A DNA stretch of 64,000 nucleotides, taken from NCBI GenBank assembly GCA_037127315.1, contig JBBBDQ010001287.1, forward strand, positions 4,914,501-4,978,500. Direction: 5' to 3'. This DNA is from Ascarosepion bandense. Lineage: Eukaryota; Mollusca; Cephalopoda; Sepiida; Sepiidae. A program made the translations under genes and the position numbers. The notes under the pieces were generated by a model. That model saw only the letters and a program-made list of their open reading frames with translations, made no database searches and was not told the DNA's origin. Position 1 is the stretch's first letter, and the number at the start of each line of letters is the position of its first letter. Of the stretch, positions 1-9,145 are shown in pieces.

Positions 1-268
1 GACCCCATTCCCGGAATCCACAACACCTGGGCTACTAATCTTCATTCAAATCTGTTATCCTTACGTTAATACACTTATTTTCTATCTCAATTACTGGTCG
101 TTGTTCATTTATTTGTGCAGACCCCATTCCCGGAATCCACAACACCTGGACTACTAATCTTCATTCAAGACTGTTATCCTTACGTTAATACACTTATTTT
201 CTATCTCAATTACTTTTATTTATTTGTGCGGATCCCAGTTCCGAGATCCACAACACCGAATCCTATAC
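1..268. repeat. Minisatellite, 119-bp unit, cut by window edge
   Basis: Two nearly identical tandem copies start at 2 and 121 (shared start ACCCCATTCCCGGAATCC), so the period is 119 bp. A third, diverged and partial copy begins near 231 after an internal deletion of about 8 bp. Copies one and two differ at only a few positions. The array may continue to the left of the window. No coding content is recognised. Confidence 0.85.
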
Positions 269-414
269 CGGCAGAACGCAACACTCAATTCGGGCATCGA
301 TATCCTCTTCTTTCTGAAAAGCATCCAATATGGGGGTAATAGTTTAGATACAAAACATAGATTATTGATAATAATTACAGTTACAAATCGATTAAGAAGG
401 ACGTTGCACTGATA

Positions 415-720
415 GTCAGTCAGTTGAGTGCTATACGTGAAACACGCTTGGGCGATCATGTCTCGAAAGAGACATGACTGACTGGGCTGAAGATTATCCC
501 GCAGTAGATTGCCATTGCTTTCTGCGGTAGACTGGTTGCCAGCCATGGCTATAGAACCCAATCTGTCCTGCTATTTAACCCATAACTAGAGGGAAGAGAC
601 GAATTAATACCTTTCCCAAGTGTATTTGTGCGTAAGTGAATTCAAGGAATTCAACTGGAATTCGAACTCGGCTCCTCGATTTCTCGTTCCGAGTCGATAT
701 CCACTGCACCACAACGCACA
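415..720 (-). mobile_element. tRNA-derived SINE, near full-length
   Basis: Read on the minus strand, the head carries a pol III box A (TGGTGCAGTGG) and a box B-like GAGTTCGAATTCC, about 45 bp apart, as in a tRNA. The segment CAGTGGATATCG resembles the Arg-tRNA D-arm. A body of about 240 bp follows, with the conserved hairpin GTCTC-TTTC-GAGAC, ending at GCACT(C/T)AACTGACTGAC. The same sequence recurs at 2061, 11235, 12634, 12937, 20571 and 26044. tRNA-derived SINEs are known in octopus, but I cannot name the family with certainty. Confidence 0.85.
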
Positions 721-794
721 TCCCTGATAGATAAAACATAATTATCCAAGCATGGACGAATACTTAGTGTTTAGTCAGTATCTACATATTTTTT

Positions 795-1655
795 CAATCA
801 TCTCACCCCAAGCAAAACATTATACTGCAACTGTTGCGCAGGGGTTACTTAGAGGAAAGTGATGAGAAAGAAGGGTTAGTTATAGGAAATGTCAAGAGGA
901 GGGTAATAGATGGATGAGGATACCGAGGATGGGGGTGGAGTAGAAGAAAAAAGAGCTTGTGAGAATGGATGCGAGTTGGTGTGATAGGAGATGTGTATTG
1001 ACCTTACATTTAAATTCCTGGAGATTGTAGCTGTCGGGGAAGCAAGTATATGGAAGGGAATTCCACAGGTTGGAAGTGCGTGAAAATAAGCTGTTAGAGT
1101 AGAAATTGCGGTTACATTTTATCGGTTTCACTGTAAAAGAGTGGGACGTAGTTGCTAATTTAGGAGCACGTGTAAATTCATACCTAGGGCTCACCAGTGA
1201 TCTAAGTTCATTGGAGCAGAAGTCGTGAAAGTATTCATAGAAAAGGCAGAGGGAAGCCACGTTACGCCGGTGAGGGAGCGTCTGCAGCCGAGCTGCTAAG
1301 TCGGTATCGATCACATTACAGATTCTCCGTTGGATTTTGTCAAGAACCCTGAGGTGAACAGCAGGGGCACCCAACCGGATGTGGCAGCAGTATTCAATAC
1401 ACGGGCGGATGGTAGATTTATATATGTGCAGGATGGACTCAGACGGGAAAAACTTCCTTGCCCTGCACAGTGAACCGACCTTCTTAGCAGCGGATTTAGC
1501 AATGGATTCGATATAGTCATTCCACTTGAGGTGAGGCCAAGGAGGCGTAGTGTTTTACTCTCAGGAGGGCTAGACTGTTCTATGCTAATGTGCAGTAGGA
1601 GTGATTGTCTATGATGGTTAATAGATTGCAGGATAAAACCTCTTAAGAATATCAC
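795..1655 (-). pseudogene. LINE B (CR1/Jockey-group) 3' fragment with ORF C-terminus
   Basis: Minus-strand translation gives the C-terminal region typical of CR1/Jockey-group LINE polyproteins, downstream of the reverse transcriptase core. Motifs in order: LRLLGLT, SAAKKVGSLCRARKFF, ILHIYKSTIRPC, DKIQRRICNVID, LPHRRNVASLCLFYEYF, SRTSNLWNSLPYTCFPDSYN, FKCKVNTHLL. The open piece 892-1374 encodes the last 160 residues. The upstream part, up to 1655, lies in a shifted frame, so a small indel breaks the ORF near LRLLGLT. The 3' UTR runs to 795, ending in the family motif GCTTGGGGTGAGATGATT. It is 5'-truncated, with no RT catalytic motif present. Confidence 0.8.
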
Positions 1656-1716
1656 GTGCTGTCAGCTTGGATAAACGTGTTGTCTAACAGACAATGACTT
1701 GGAATTATTAATCGAA

Positions 1717-1822
1717 GAGCCGACTTCCAGTTCTTGTTGGGTTCAATATATTCGCTAACGCGCAAATACCATTAGTAAAGATATGAATCTAACACTTCTC
1801 CCCAGGTACGGGTTAATTAACC
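1717..1822 (+). mobile_element. Degraded SINE fragment
   Basis: The stretch carries diverged versions of the SINE landmarks in order: AGAGCCGACTTCCAG (box B region), GCTAACGCGCAAATACC, and CAGGTACGGGTTAA. Similarity is clear but much lower than between the other copies, so this looks like an older insertion. Both ends are lost. Confidence 0.6.
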
Positions 1823-2060
1823 CTAGAGAACTAACCATCAATAAAAGTTACACTACTAATAACCATGGGTATAACATACCCGATTTTGAAACTATCAAAA
1901 ACATAAAATAAATCTTTATTTGAAATATTTTACACGCAGACACTTCAAAATTTGTACTTTGCGTTATCATTAATGGGAACTGAAAAACATATTATTTAGG
2001 TAAGAAAATCAGGTCCGAAAATTTGATTAAATTGTAATTAAAATGGCATCATTTGCGCTA

Positions 2061-2358
2061 TGTGCGTTGTGGTGCAGTGGATATCGACTCGGAACGAGAA
2101 ATCGGGTAGCCGAGTTCGAATTCCAGTTGAATTCATTGCGTTCACTGACGCGCAAATACCCTTGGGAAAGGAATTAATCCGTCTTTCTTCCAGTTATGGG
2201 TTAAATAACAGAACAGATTGGGTTCTATAGCATTGGCTGGCAACCAGTCTACCGCAAAAAAGAATCCTACTGCGGGATCATCTTCTGCCCAGACAGCCAT
2301 GTCTCTTTCGAGACATGATCGCCCAAGCGTGTTTCATGTATGGCACTTAACTGACTGA
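2061..2358 (+). mobile_element. tRNA-derived SINE, full head and body
   Basis: The copy starts TGTGCGTTGTGGTGCAGTGG (box A within), then ATATCGACTCGGAACGAGAAATC and a box B-like GAGTTCGAATTCC. The body contains GCGCAAATACCC, TTGGGTTCTATAG, the hairpin GTCTC-TTTC-GAGAC and the end GCACTTAACTGACTGAAT. It is followed without a gap by RTE-derived sequence (next feature). Confidence 0.85.
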
Positions 2359-2590
2359 ATAAGGAAGAAAGGCTGGGGGAATCCGATACTCACAGGTCAG
2401 ATAGAGGAAAAGAGATACAGAGGAAAGCAACTCGTGACATACTTGATGGGCTTGAACAAGTGGATAGCATAGTGGGCTTTGGGAGGGATAAAAAGAGAAA
2501 AATTTTCAAGAGCTATTCGGAATAGAGAGATGTGGAAACCGTGATTACCTACGTCTTGAAGGCACAAGACACATTGGACTGACTGACTAT
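2359..2590 (+). mobile_element. LINE A (RTE)-derived 3' tail joined to the SINE
   Basis: From AAGGAAGAAAGGCTGG onward the sequence parallels the LINE A 3' region seen at 12150-12390 and 23130-23370: GGCTGGGGGAATCCGATACT, CAGATAGAGGAAAAGAGA, ACATACTTGATGGGCTTG, GAGATGTGGAAAC and CCTACGTCTTGAAGG. The same SINE-to-RTE junction recurs at 11532, which argues for a composite element rather than two chance insertions. It ends in a short (CTGA) tract near 2580. Confidence 0.65.
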
Positions 2591-3351
2591 ATACCCATGG
2601 TTAGTGTTCTTTTAATAAGGCTAGTATCACTAAGCTAAAACCCCACAAATTATTTTCTTGTTTTAAATAGCCCATAAAGGGTTGATAAGCCGTAAAAAAA
2701 CGAATCCATCAATGTATCGGTGTTCTTGAGATGGTTGGAGAAAGCACCGGTTGAAAGAGAGTGATCCGAAAGTTGTTTTTATCTGGGTATATAATTTCTA
2801 GAAAGAACGTTTTTCGCACTAGCGGCAGACTGAGGCGAGCTTAACTGCTATTCGGACAGTTGTTTGTTGGAATTGTCTTGTTTATGCTCGGTGATGTCAG
2901 CGACGAGTCCAAACTGCTTGCCCGGTGGGAACTGGTACACCTGATGACCAATATAAAAGATCATTTCTTTTTATTCGGCCCTAGGAGACGAGAGGAAATG
3001 GAACCTTATGCCTTTCGTTAATTCATTCGAGAAACGGGTGAAGAATGGCCGTCATAAACAGTTGTGCGTTCGAAGGCAAATATGATGGGGCGGGATGTTG
3101 GGGTGGCGAAGAAGAAAAGAAGAAAAATGGAAAAGACAAGGAAGAAAGATAGAAAAATTGCCAAGGAAAGAAAAAAGGAAAGAAAGAATGCAGAGAATGA
3201 AAAATGTTAAGTGCCAAACAGATATTTACCACGCCTTATCAAGTGTGGCACATGGTCAAGAGGGGGTATTTTTTTCCATTTGGAAACTGAAAGCAAGAAA
3301 GGGGACTGCGTCAAACAGAAAAGAAGTAAGAGAGAGATAGTTATCAATTGA
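2591..3351. other. No gene recognised; AT-rich spacer with possible TATA promoter
   Basis: No conserved protein or repeat family is recognised. Purine-rich, GAA-rich sequence at 3100-3200 yields spurious Lys/Arg-rich open frames. Near 2952 there is CCAATATAAAAG (a TATA-box consensus), with GGTGATGTCAGCG about 60 bp upstream; this could be a promoter, or chance in AT-rich DNA. Confidence 0.5.
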
Positions 3352-3352
3352 A

Positions 3353-3399
<47 letters not shown>

Positions 3400-3435
3400 T
3401 GCACAAAGAGTACTAGATAGATATCAACAGAATGG

Positions 3436-3472
<37 letters not shown>
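3352..3472. repeat. (GATA)n microsatellite, two blocks
   Basis: GATA runs occupy 3352-3399 and 3436-3472, separated by a non-repeat spacer of about 36 bp. The Ser/Leu/Tyr-rich frames over it are artefacts of the repeat. Confidence 0.95.
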
Positions 3473-3564
3473 CGTTATGCTGTGATAAAGAGAAAGCCAC
3501 AGACAAACTGATAATTGCAGTCAAGCATGAAACAGACTGTCACCACGCACTCTACTTTTATGTA

Positions 3565-3566
<2 letters not shown>

Positions 3567-3606
<40 letters not shown>
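3567..3606. repeat. (TA)n microsatellite
   Basis: An uninterrupted AT dinucleotide tract of about 40 bp. Confidence 0.95.
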
Positions 3607-3608
<2 letters not shown>

Positions 3609-3658
3609 ATGTATATTATCATTCATAAAATACGGCTGACAAGGAAAATTTAATCAAT

Positions 3659-3710
3659 ATATGTATATATATATATGTGTGTGTGTATATATATATATGT
3701 ATATATATAT
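3659..3710. repeat. Compound (TA)n(TG)n microsatellite
   Basis: TA and GTGTGT blocks alternate and abut the left arm of the inverted-repeat element at 3709. Confidence 0.9.
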
Positions 3711-3889
3711 TAATTATTACATTAGAACATGTGCAAACTACTACAAAATTGTACATTTTGTTTCCACATAAGACGTTTATTACCATCGTTGTTAACCACC
3801 TAATAAGACATTGTTCTTTCAATGTCGAAACAAAATGTACAATTTTGTAGTAGTTTGTAGTTAGTACATGTTCTAATGTAATAATTAAT
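3709..3889. mobile_element. MITE-like inverted-repeat element
   Basis: The left arm 3709-3764 (starting ATTAATTATTACATTAGAAC) is the reverse complement of the right arm 3827-3889, with one insertion of about 7 bp in the right arm. A 62-bp spacer lies between. The element is flanked by TA-rich DNA, carries no ORF, and has a partly homologous sequence at 6297-6375. Arms of about 56-63 bp with a short spacer suggest a non-autonomous DNA transposon (MITE); the superfamily is unknown. Confidence 0.6.
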
Positions 3890-3982
3890 AATAAATATTC
3901 ATTGCTCTAGTTTTATATTGAGCACTGTTTTAAATTAATGTTTTGAACGTTGTAAATATTTTCTTTGGTTTTCTTTATTTGA

Positions 3983-4056
<74 letters not shown>

Positions 4057-4077
4057 ATGTGTGTGTGTGTGTGTGTG
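3983..4077. repeat. Compound (TA)n(TG)n microsatellite
   Basis: About 60 bp of TA is followed by about 35 bp of TG with one interruption. Confidence 0.95.
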
Positions 4078-4314
4078 GATCGGAATAAAACTACAGTCTA
4101 TATTCAATTATGATGCGAGAATTTATGCTCATTATATTATGTAAAAAAAAGGAGGTGTAATTTTTCAAAATTGATTGAGAAATTTCAGGGGTTGCACTCT
4201 ATATTAAGTCGGCTCATACATGAATGTATAAGTTACATTCTATGTCACTGTTTTATATTTATATATCAAATTATTATATTACCATCTGGGTCTTCAAGAA
4301 TATACTAATATAAC

Positions 4315-4353
<39 letters not shown>

Positions 4354-5113
4354 TTTATTCTAATTTACTTCCTGCTATCATTATTCCATCTTTCTAATAT
4401 CTATTTATCTATTATAAAAAAAACATTTATGTGCCAATTTACTTATTTTATTTTAATATCTCGTCAATTATTATTTTCCCTAAGCGAATTATTGGGTATA
4501 TGCATGATAATTAAAACAATTGTTTTTTTATCTATATTCTAAGGTGAAAATTTTGCAATGTCTACATATGACATTTATTTCATTACGTTTATTTAATAGA
4601 TTTTTATTCTTAAGTGATTTAATAGAATATAATTTGTCGTATAGACACAACGAGGATGGGTCGTTTAAAGACTTACATGCTTTAGCTTCTTTTAGAATTT
4701 TCCACTTTAATGTGGGTGTGTTTTTTTTGTTGTTTCCTTTAGACACTGATAATATTTCGATAGAGATGTTCTATTTCTGTACTTATTATTAAATGAAGAC
4801 CTATGTTGGTAAATCCGTTTTTTTTTTTAAATAAACGATTGATTCATTTAGGCACCTGTTTTCTAGCGGGCAATCTATGGGGTTTCTACAATTACATTTT
4901 TCTTGTCTAAATTGTTATTTTTCTTTATTTGTTTGTTTTTATTAATTTTGTTAAATTTTTCAAAAATATTATTATTGTGATTTTTTTATGATTTATATCA
5001 TGTATATATCATGCATATAATATATATATATATATATAGTGTATATAAAAACATTTACAAATTCACTCATTCACGCACAAACACACACACATATATATGA
5101 ATCTGTGTGTATA

Positions 5114-5149
<36 letters not shown>

Positions 5150-5612
5150 CAAAAAACAAGTAGAAAAAGTGTCTTTAATCTAACATATTTCAGTTATAAC
5201 AAGATTATTAATTAAATTAATTATTAATATTAATTAAAGACGAATGATCTTAAAATCCGAGAAACGGTATGTTGATTGAGGTATAGTTTCATTGGTCAGA
5301 TATCTATCACGTGTGATAAAGCAATGTATGAATATTAAATGTAGAATGAAAACTTGTGCCAGTTTAACTGTGTGTGCCAATGCGTCTTTATTAATAAAAT
5401 AAGAGAAATCAGTTATGAATGTCTGCGTTGAGAGAAATCGTTTGTGAATATGTGCTTTTATGAGTCGGTAAAGAAGTATGCACGTGACAAATGATATTTC
5501 TATTCTAAATAACGTGAAAGAATCAAGTATGAATCGTAAACGAAATATATTTCCGTTTGAAATTTTAGTGAAAATAATGTACAAAAGTTTTAAGCGAACC
5601 TTTTTATTCAAC
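4078..5612. other. AT-rich spacer with (TA)n tracts, no gene recognised
   Basis: The region is strongly AT-rich with (TA)n tracts at 4317-4350, 5017-5038 and 5118-5147. Open frames at 4520-4792 (+) and 5234-5611 (-) encode hydrophobic, low-complexity peptides without a recognisable motif. They fit chance open frames in AT-rich DNA and I do not call them genes. Confidence 0.6.
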
Positions 5613-6052
5613 TTTATATATATATTTTTTAATCATTTCACCCCGAGCAAGGCGGAAACGCCACTGATGTGCAGGGGGCTACATAAATGCAAAAAGATTA
5701 ATTAGAAAAGAGTGCGGAGTACAAACTAGTTAGAAAGGAACAATAGAAAGCTGAGAAAGCAGGTGCGATGACAGATACATAGGTGGAGAGAAAGGGAAGG
5801 TTATACGGGGGTGGGGAGAGAGCTAGAGTCCAGTGGTTAGTAGATGAGTATTGACTTTGCATTTAAATTTCTGCGGGTTGTAGCCGTCAGGAAAGCAAGA
5901 ATACGGGTGCGAGTTCCACAGGCGGGAAGTGCGAGAGAAGAAGCTGCAGGAGTAGAATTGTCGTCTGCATTTGACTGTGAATGGATGGGACCCAGTTGCC
6001 AGTCTGGTTGCACGAGTAAACACCTGTTGAGGAGGCATCAGTGACTTAAAAG
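5613..6052 (-). pseudogene. LINE B 3' fragment, 5'-truncated
   Basis: Minus strand: the C-terminal residues (5823-6038) carry VFTRATRLATGSHPFTV, FFSRTSRLWNS, SCFPDGYN and FKCKVNTHLLTTGL, nearly identical to the copy at 13822. A short in-frame gap removes residues after HPFTV. The 3' UTR runs to about 5630 (TTGCTCGGGGTGAAATGATT) and ends in T/A-rich and TA sequence. Homology to the longer copy stops at about 6052, giving a 5' truncation typical of incomplete LINE retrotransposition. Confidence 0.8.
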
Positions 6053-6153
6053 TCTAAAAGTATCTTTATACACCCTGTGTACGTATATATAGTAATGCGC
6101 AGTCTACTTCGCTGTATCACAGCATATCAGTACGGTTAAACATTCGATTGCTT

Positions 6154-6222
6154 TTTACCCAGGATTGAAACTCGACCGAATTGGCGTCAGTCGGCTATTC
6201 TACCTCTGAGCTACGGGAGCTC
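6154..6222 (-). pseudogene. tRNA-like sequence (tRNA pseudogene or SINE head)
   Basis: On the minus strand, box A matches the consensus (TAGCTCAGAGG), followed by GTAGAATAGC and, about 35 bp later, a weakened box B (GTTTCAATCC). The D-arm resembles Gly-type tRNAs. The anticodon stem CGACT/ATTCG has a mismatch and the loop lacks the usual U33, so a functional tRNA is unlikely. Confidence 0.45.
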
Positions 6223-6261
6223 GGTAGAAGCAGATAGTTTTTTTAGCGCGTATATATTGTC

Positions 6262-6262
<1 letters not shown>

Positions 6263-6295
<33 letters not shown>
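6263..6295. repeat. (TA)n microsatellite
   Basis: A 33-bp AT tract directly left of the partial MITE-like copy. Confidence 0.95.
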
Positions 6296-6296
<1 letters not shown>

Positions 6297-6298
<2 letters not shown>

Positions 6299-6375
6299 TA
6301 GAACATGTACAAATTATCATCTACTACAAACTGTACATTTTATTTCTGCATTGAAAGGACAGTGTCTTATCATGT
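6297..6375. mobile_element. Partial copy of the MITE-like element
   Basis: It shares TTAGAACATG, CTACTACAAA, TGTACATTTT and CATTGAAAGGACA(G)TGTCTTAT with the element at 3709-3889, starting from the (TA)n as there. Only one arm and part of the centre are present. Confidence 0.55.
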
Positions 6376-7119
6376 AGTATGAAAAGATGATGGAAAATCC
6401 TTTGCCTTATATTGGCGAATTATGTGTGAGACTAAGTGGGATGGAAAATGGAAAATGAGAATTGCAAGTTGTAAGTTAGAATTTGAACGAAAAGCTGGAA
6501 AAGATAGAACATCATGGTGATTAATGGGCGTGTTTATAGGCAGTTTTAACGGTAGAAGATAAGGTATCCTCCTTTACAGACTTATAGGGCCATTTTTTTT
6601 TTTTTGGTTAAACAAACAAAAAAAAAAAAGAAAAGTATATATGGTGGAGGGAGTAGGAGAGGATGCGTTAAAAGGTGAATAGGAATTGATATTTGGCAAA
6701 CATATCTGTATTAGTAAAGTTTACCACTGCAAATAGTTTTGTATTTAAATTTAGTTTTTATAATTAATATATTTTTTGTATTTAACCTTAATTTAACATT
6801 TAGGAAATCTCTTTTTTTTATCTAAAACTTTAATTAGATCACAATTTGTAGTAGGAAATAAAGGCAAAAAAGTGGGGGAGATCATACAGTTAAAAGTGAG
6901 TATCGTGGTACTAATATTAATACTATAAATATTTATCGTTTCTAGAGATCCTAATTTTAGTTTTTTGATTTTAGCATGATTATAAGGTTAGTTCTTTAGT
7001 GTGTTTACAGTTGACTGTGGTTTTATGCCTCTGGTTTAATATGTTGCTTCTCATGTATTTAATGATTTCCATTTTTTCTTAAAGACAAAGGAAACATGGT
7101 TCCTTTACCGATTCAGATG

Positions 7120-7122
<3 letters not shown>
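6376..7122. other. AT-rich spacer, no gene recognised
   Basis: It contains a T-run/A-run pair near 6593-6631 and otherwise unique-looking AT-rich sequence. No ORF or repeat family is recognised. Confidence 0.5.

Positions 7123-7163
<41 letters not shown>
7123..7163. repeat. (TA)n microsatellite
   Basis: An uninterrupted AT tract of about 41 bp. Confidence 0.95.
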
Positions 7164-7166
<3 letters not shown>

Positions 7167-7764
7167 GAAGACAGACACGTTACTCCATGGGTAAGCGGAA
7201 GTATGGGCCAATTTCTGGCAAACCTTTACCAGCTTCCGTCTTTATTGTACAGAAGATTTTACACGAATTAAATTAACAAATAAAGACCCAAAACACACAA
7301 AAACAAACATGAAAATAAAGATCGCTCCCTTAAAAGAGCAAAATTAAAGAAAAGGTTCCTCATTACATCACTTAGGCGAATACACACAGATGCATATATA
7401 AACATATATACACACACACAACCACAACATACACTCAAACAGCACGCGTAAGAACGGGTGTCAACTCAAAAATTCTCAACGTAAGTCGGTCAGACTGCTG
7501 ACACGTCGATTTGTGAAAGCAAAAAAAAAGGGGTTGGGAGAGAGAGAGATACCATTAAAAAAAGAAAAAGGGTATGTGTTTTTATGAGCGTAAAACGAAA
7601 AAAGAACGAAGAAAGAAGAGAGGAATAAATTTAAATTTGAAAGAAACGATGATAAGAGAAAACAATAAAATTAAAAAATAAATTTTATATATTAACGGTG
7701 AAATGATAAGCGATTAGAGTCTAAAAAATAAGAAAATAAAAAATATTTAAGATTTTTTTAAAAT
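7164..7764. other. Spacer, no gene recognised
   Basis: A-rich DNA with short CA runs (about 7400-7430) and GA runs. No element or protein is recognised. Confidence 0.5.
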
Positions 7765-8093
7765 CATATCACCCCGAGCAAGGCGGTAACGCCACTGATG
7801 CACAGGGGGCTACATAAGAGTGAAAAGATTGGAAAAGAGAAAGCCGGAAACCTCATCCTAAACAGGGAACAAGGGATGAGCCTCTTCACCTGTTCAATAG
7901 ACCTGGGTGGAGTGTGAACCGGGAGATAGTTTAGTCTATCTACTCCAATTGAAAAAAACAAAAAAAAAAAAAAAAAAAGAAACGAGTGAAAAGATTAGAA
8001 AAGAGAAAGCCGGAAACCACATCCTAAACAGGGAACAAGGGATGAGCCTCTTCACCTGTTCAATAGACGTGGGTGGAGTGTGAACCGGGCGAT
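7765..8093 (-). mobile_element. LINE B 3' UTR fragment with a tandem duplication
   Basis: The left edge (ATCATATCACCCCGAGCAAG...) is the LINE B 3' end. A segment of about 110 bp beginning GAGTGAAAAGATT occurs at 7817-7930 and again at 7984-8093 with few differences; an A-rich run (about 7950-7979) lies between them. No coding part is retained. Confidence 0.65.
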
Positions 8094-8860
8094 ATAATAT
8101 TTAATCAATCTGTTGTAATCACACTTATATATGTGCGTGTGTGGAGTGTGTATAGTGTATAGTGCAGATCACAAATGCTTTTGGAAAATGCTTAGGCTAC
8201 TTTTACACACTCACACACAAAACACTCACAGATATGTGTAAAAAGGAGAGAATGTAGACATTCCCCAAAAAGAATAAGAACAAAATCCGATGTAAATGGT
8301 CATCAAGGTATATAAGAAAAATCTGCCAAAATATACGACAAATAAATAGACAAAATATACAACAAATAAATAGACAAAAAGAAGAAAAAAAGAAGAAAAG
8401 TAAAATAATTAGACGCAAAAAGATAGAAAGAAAAAAATGAATAAAACCAGACGAATAATGTATTTTGAAATTCGGCCGGTCGGCAGGAGAAAGAAAGACA
8501 TCGAGATGGCACGGAAAGAGGCGTAAAATATTAGCAGGACGCAATGGCGTCCTTACCACTTATTTACTTTTCTTTTTCCGAATCAAATGTTTTCGTTGTT
8601 TCCTGCAAGTCCCCTCTACCTGACCATGTCTCTATCACTTTCGGTCTTTTGGAGCTAACACCGCCCAGAAAACCTTGTCAATTTCGCCGCACTTCTACAG
8701 CTTTGCCCACTCGGCCTTCCCATCTCCCTGGTTAACTTCAGGCCTGAGCGATTCTCTGCGTTGATAAACAACAGATGTCAGCGACAGAGGCGAAGTGCTA
8801 AGTAAGGTCAGACCGAAATATGGCCGGCGTCTACACTCCAAGACAAAATGATATCGAAAA
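8094..8860. other. Spacer, no gene recognised
   Basis: A-rich and pyrimidine-rich stretches produce overlapping low-complexity frames at 8203-8559 (-). No protein family is recognised. Confidence 0.5.
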
Positions 8861-8982
8861 ACGAAGTCACCGAAAACAGCTTCCGTCCTTTCCTCTTTCC
8901 TTCCAGCTGATACCATTTTCTTTTAATTATTTGTGCTCGGCGAACACATTGCAGTGTTTTGCAATATTCCGCGTTCTATTCG

Positions 8983-9029
<47 letters not shown>

Positions 9030-9083
9030 GGTATCAGCTGGAAGGAAAGAGGAAAGGACGGAAGCTGTTTTCGCTGACTTCGT
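8861..9083. repeat. Long inverted repeat, 58-bp arms around a (TA)n tract
   Basis: Arm 8861-8918 and arm 9026-9083 are reverse complements with one mismatch. The 107-bp spacer includes a (TA)n tract at 8986-9026. Both arms read MVSAGRKEERTEAVF(A/G)DFV, on opposite strands; this reflects the palindrome and is not evidence of a gene. Weaker similarity seems to extend beyond the right arm (PFFGLT versus PYFGLT). Confidence 0.85.
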
Positions 9084-9145
9084 CAATTCCATGGCTGATG
9101 CTAACTTCCGGGAAAGTGACTCATTTCCTTTTTTCGGACTAACGT

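Noticed and set aside
1850..2610. ACCATGGGTATA at about 1862 and TACCCATGGTTAG at about 2592 as ends of a nested insertion
   Set aside because: Only about 13-15 bp correspond in inverted orientation, too short to claim terminal repeats or a duplicated target.
3207..3524. Ser/Leu/Tyr-rich and Lys/Arg-rich frames
   Set aside because: Produced by the (GATA)n tract and a purine-rich stretch.
4520..4792. 90-codon plus-strand open frame
   Set aside because: Sits in strongly AT-rich DNA, overlaps another frame on the opposite strand, and shows no family motif.
5234..5611. 125-codon minus-strand open frame
   Set aside because: AT-driven, hydrophobic composition and no recognisable motif; no start context or neighbouring exon signals.
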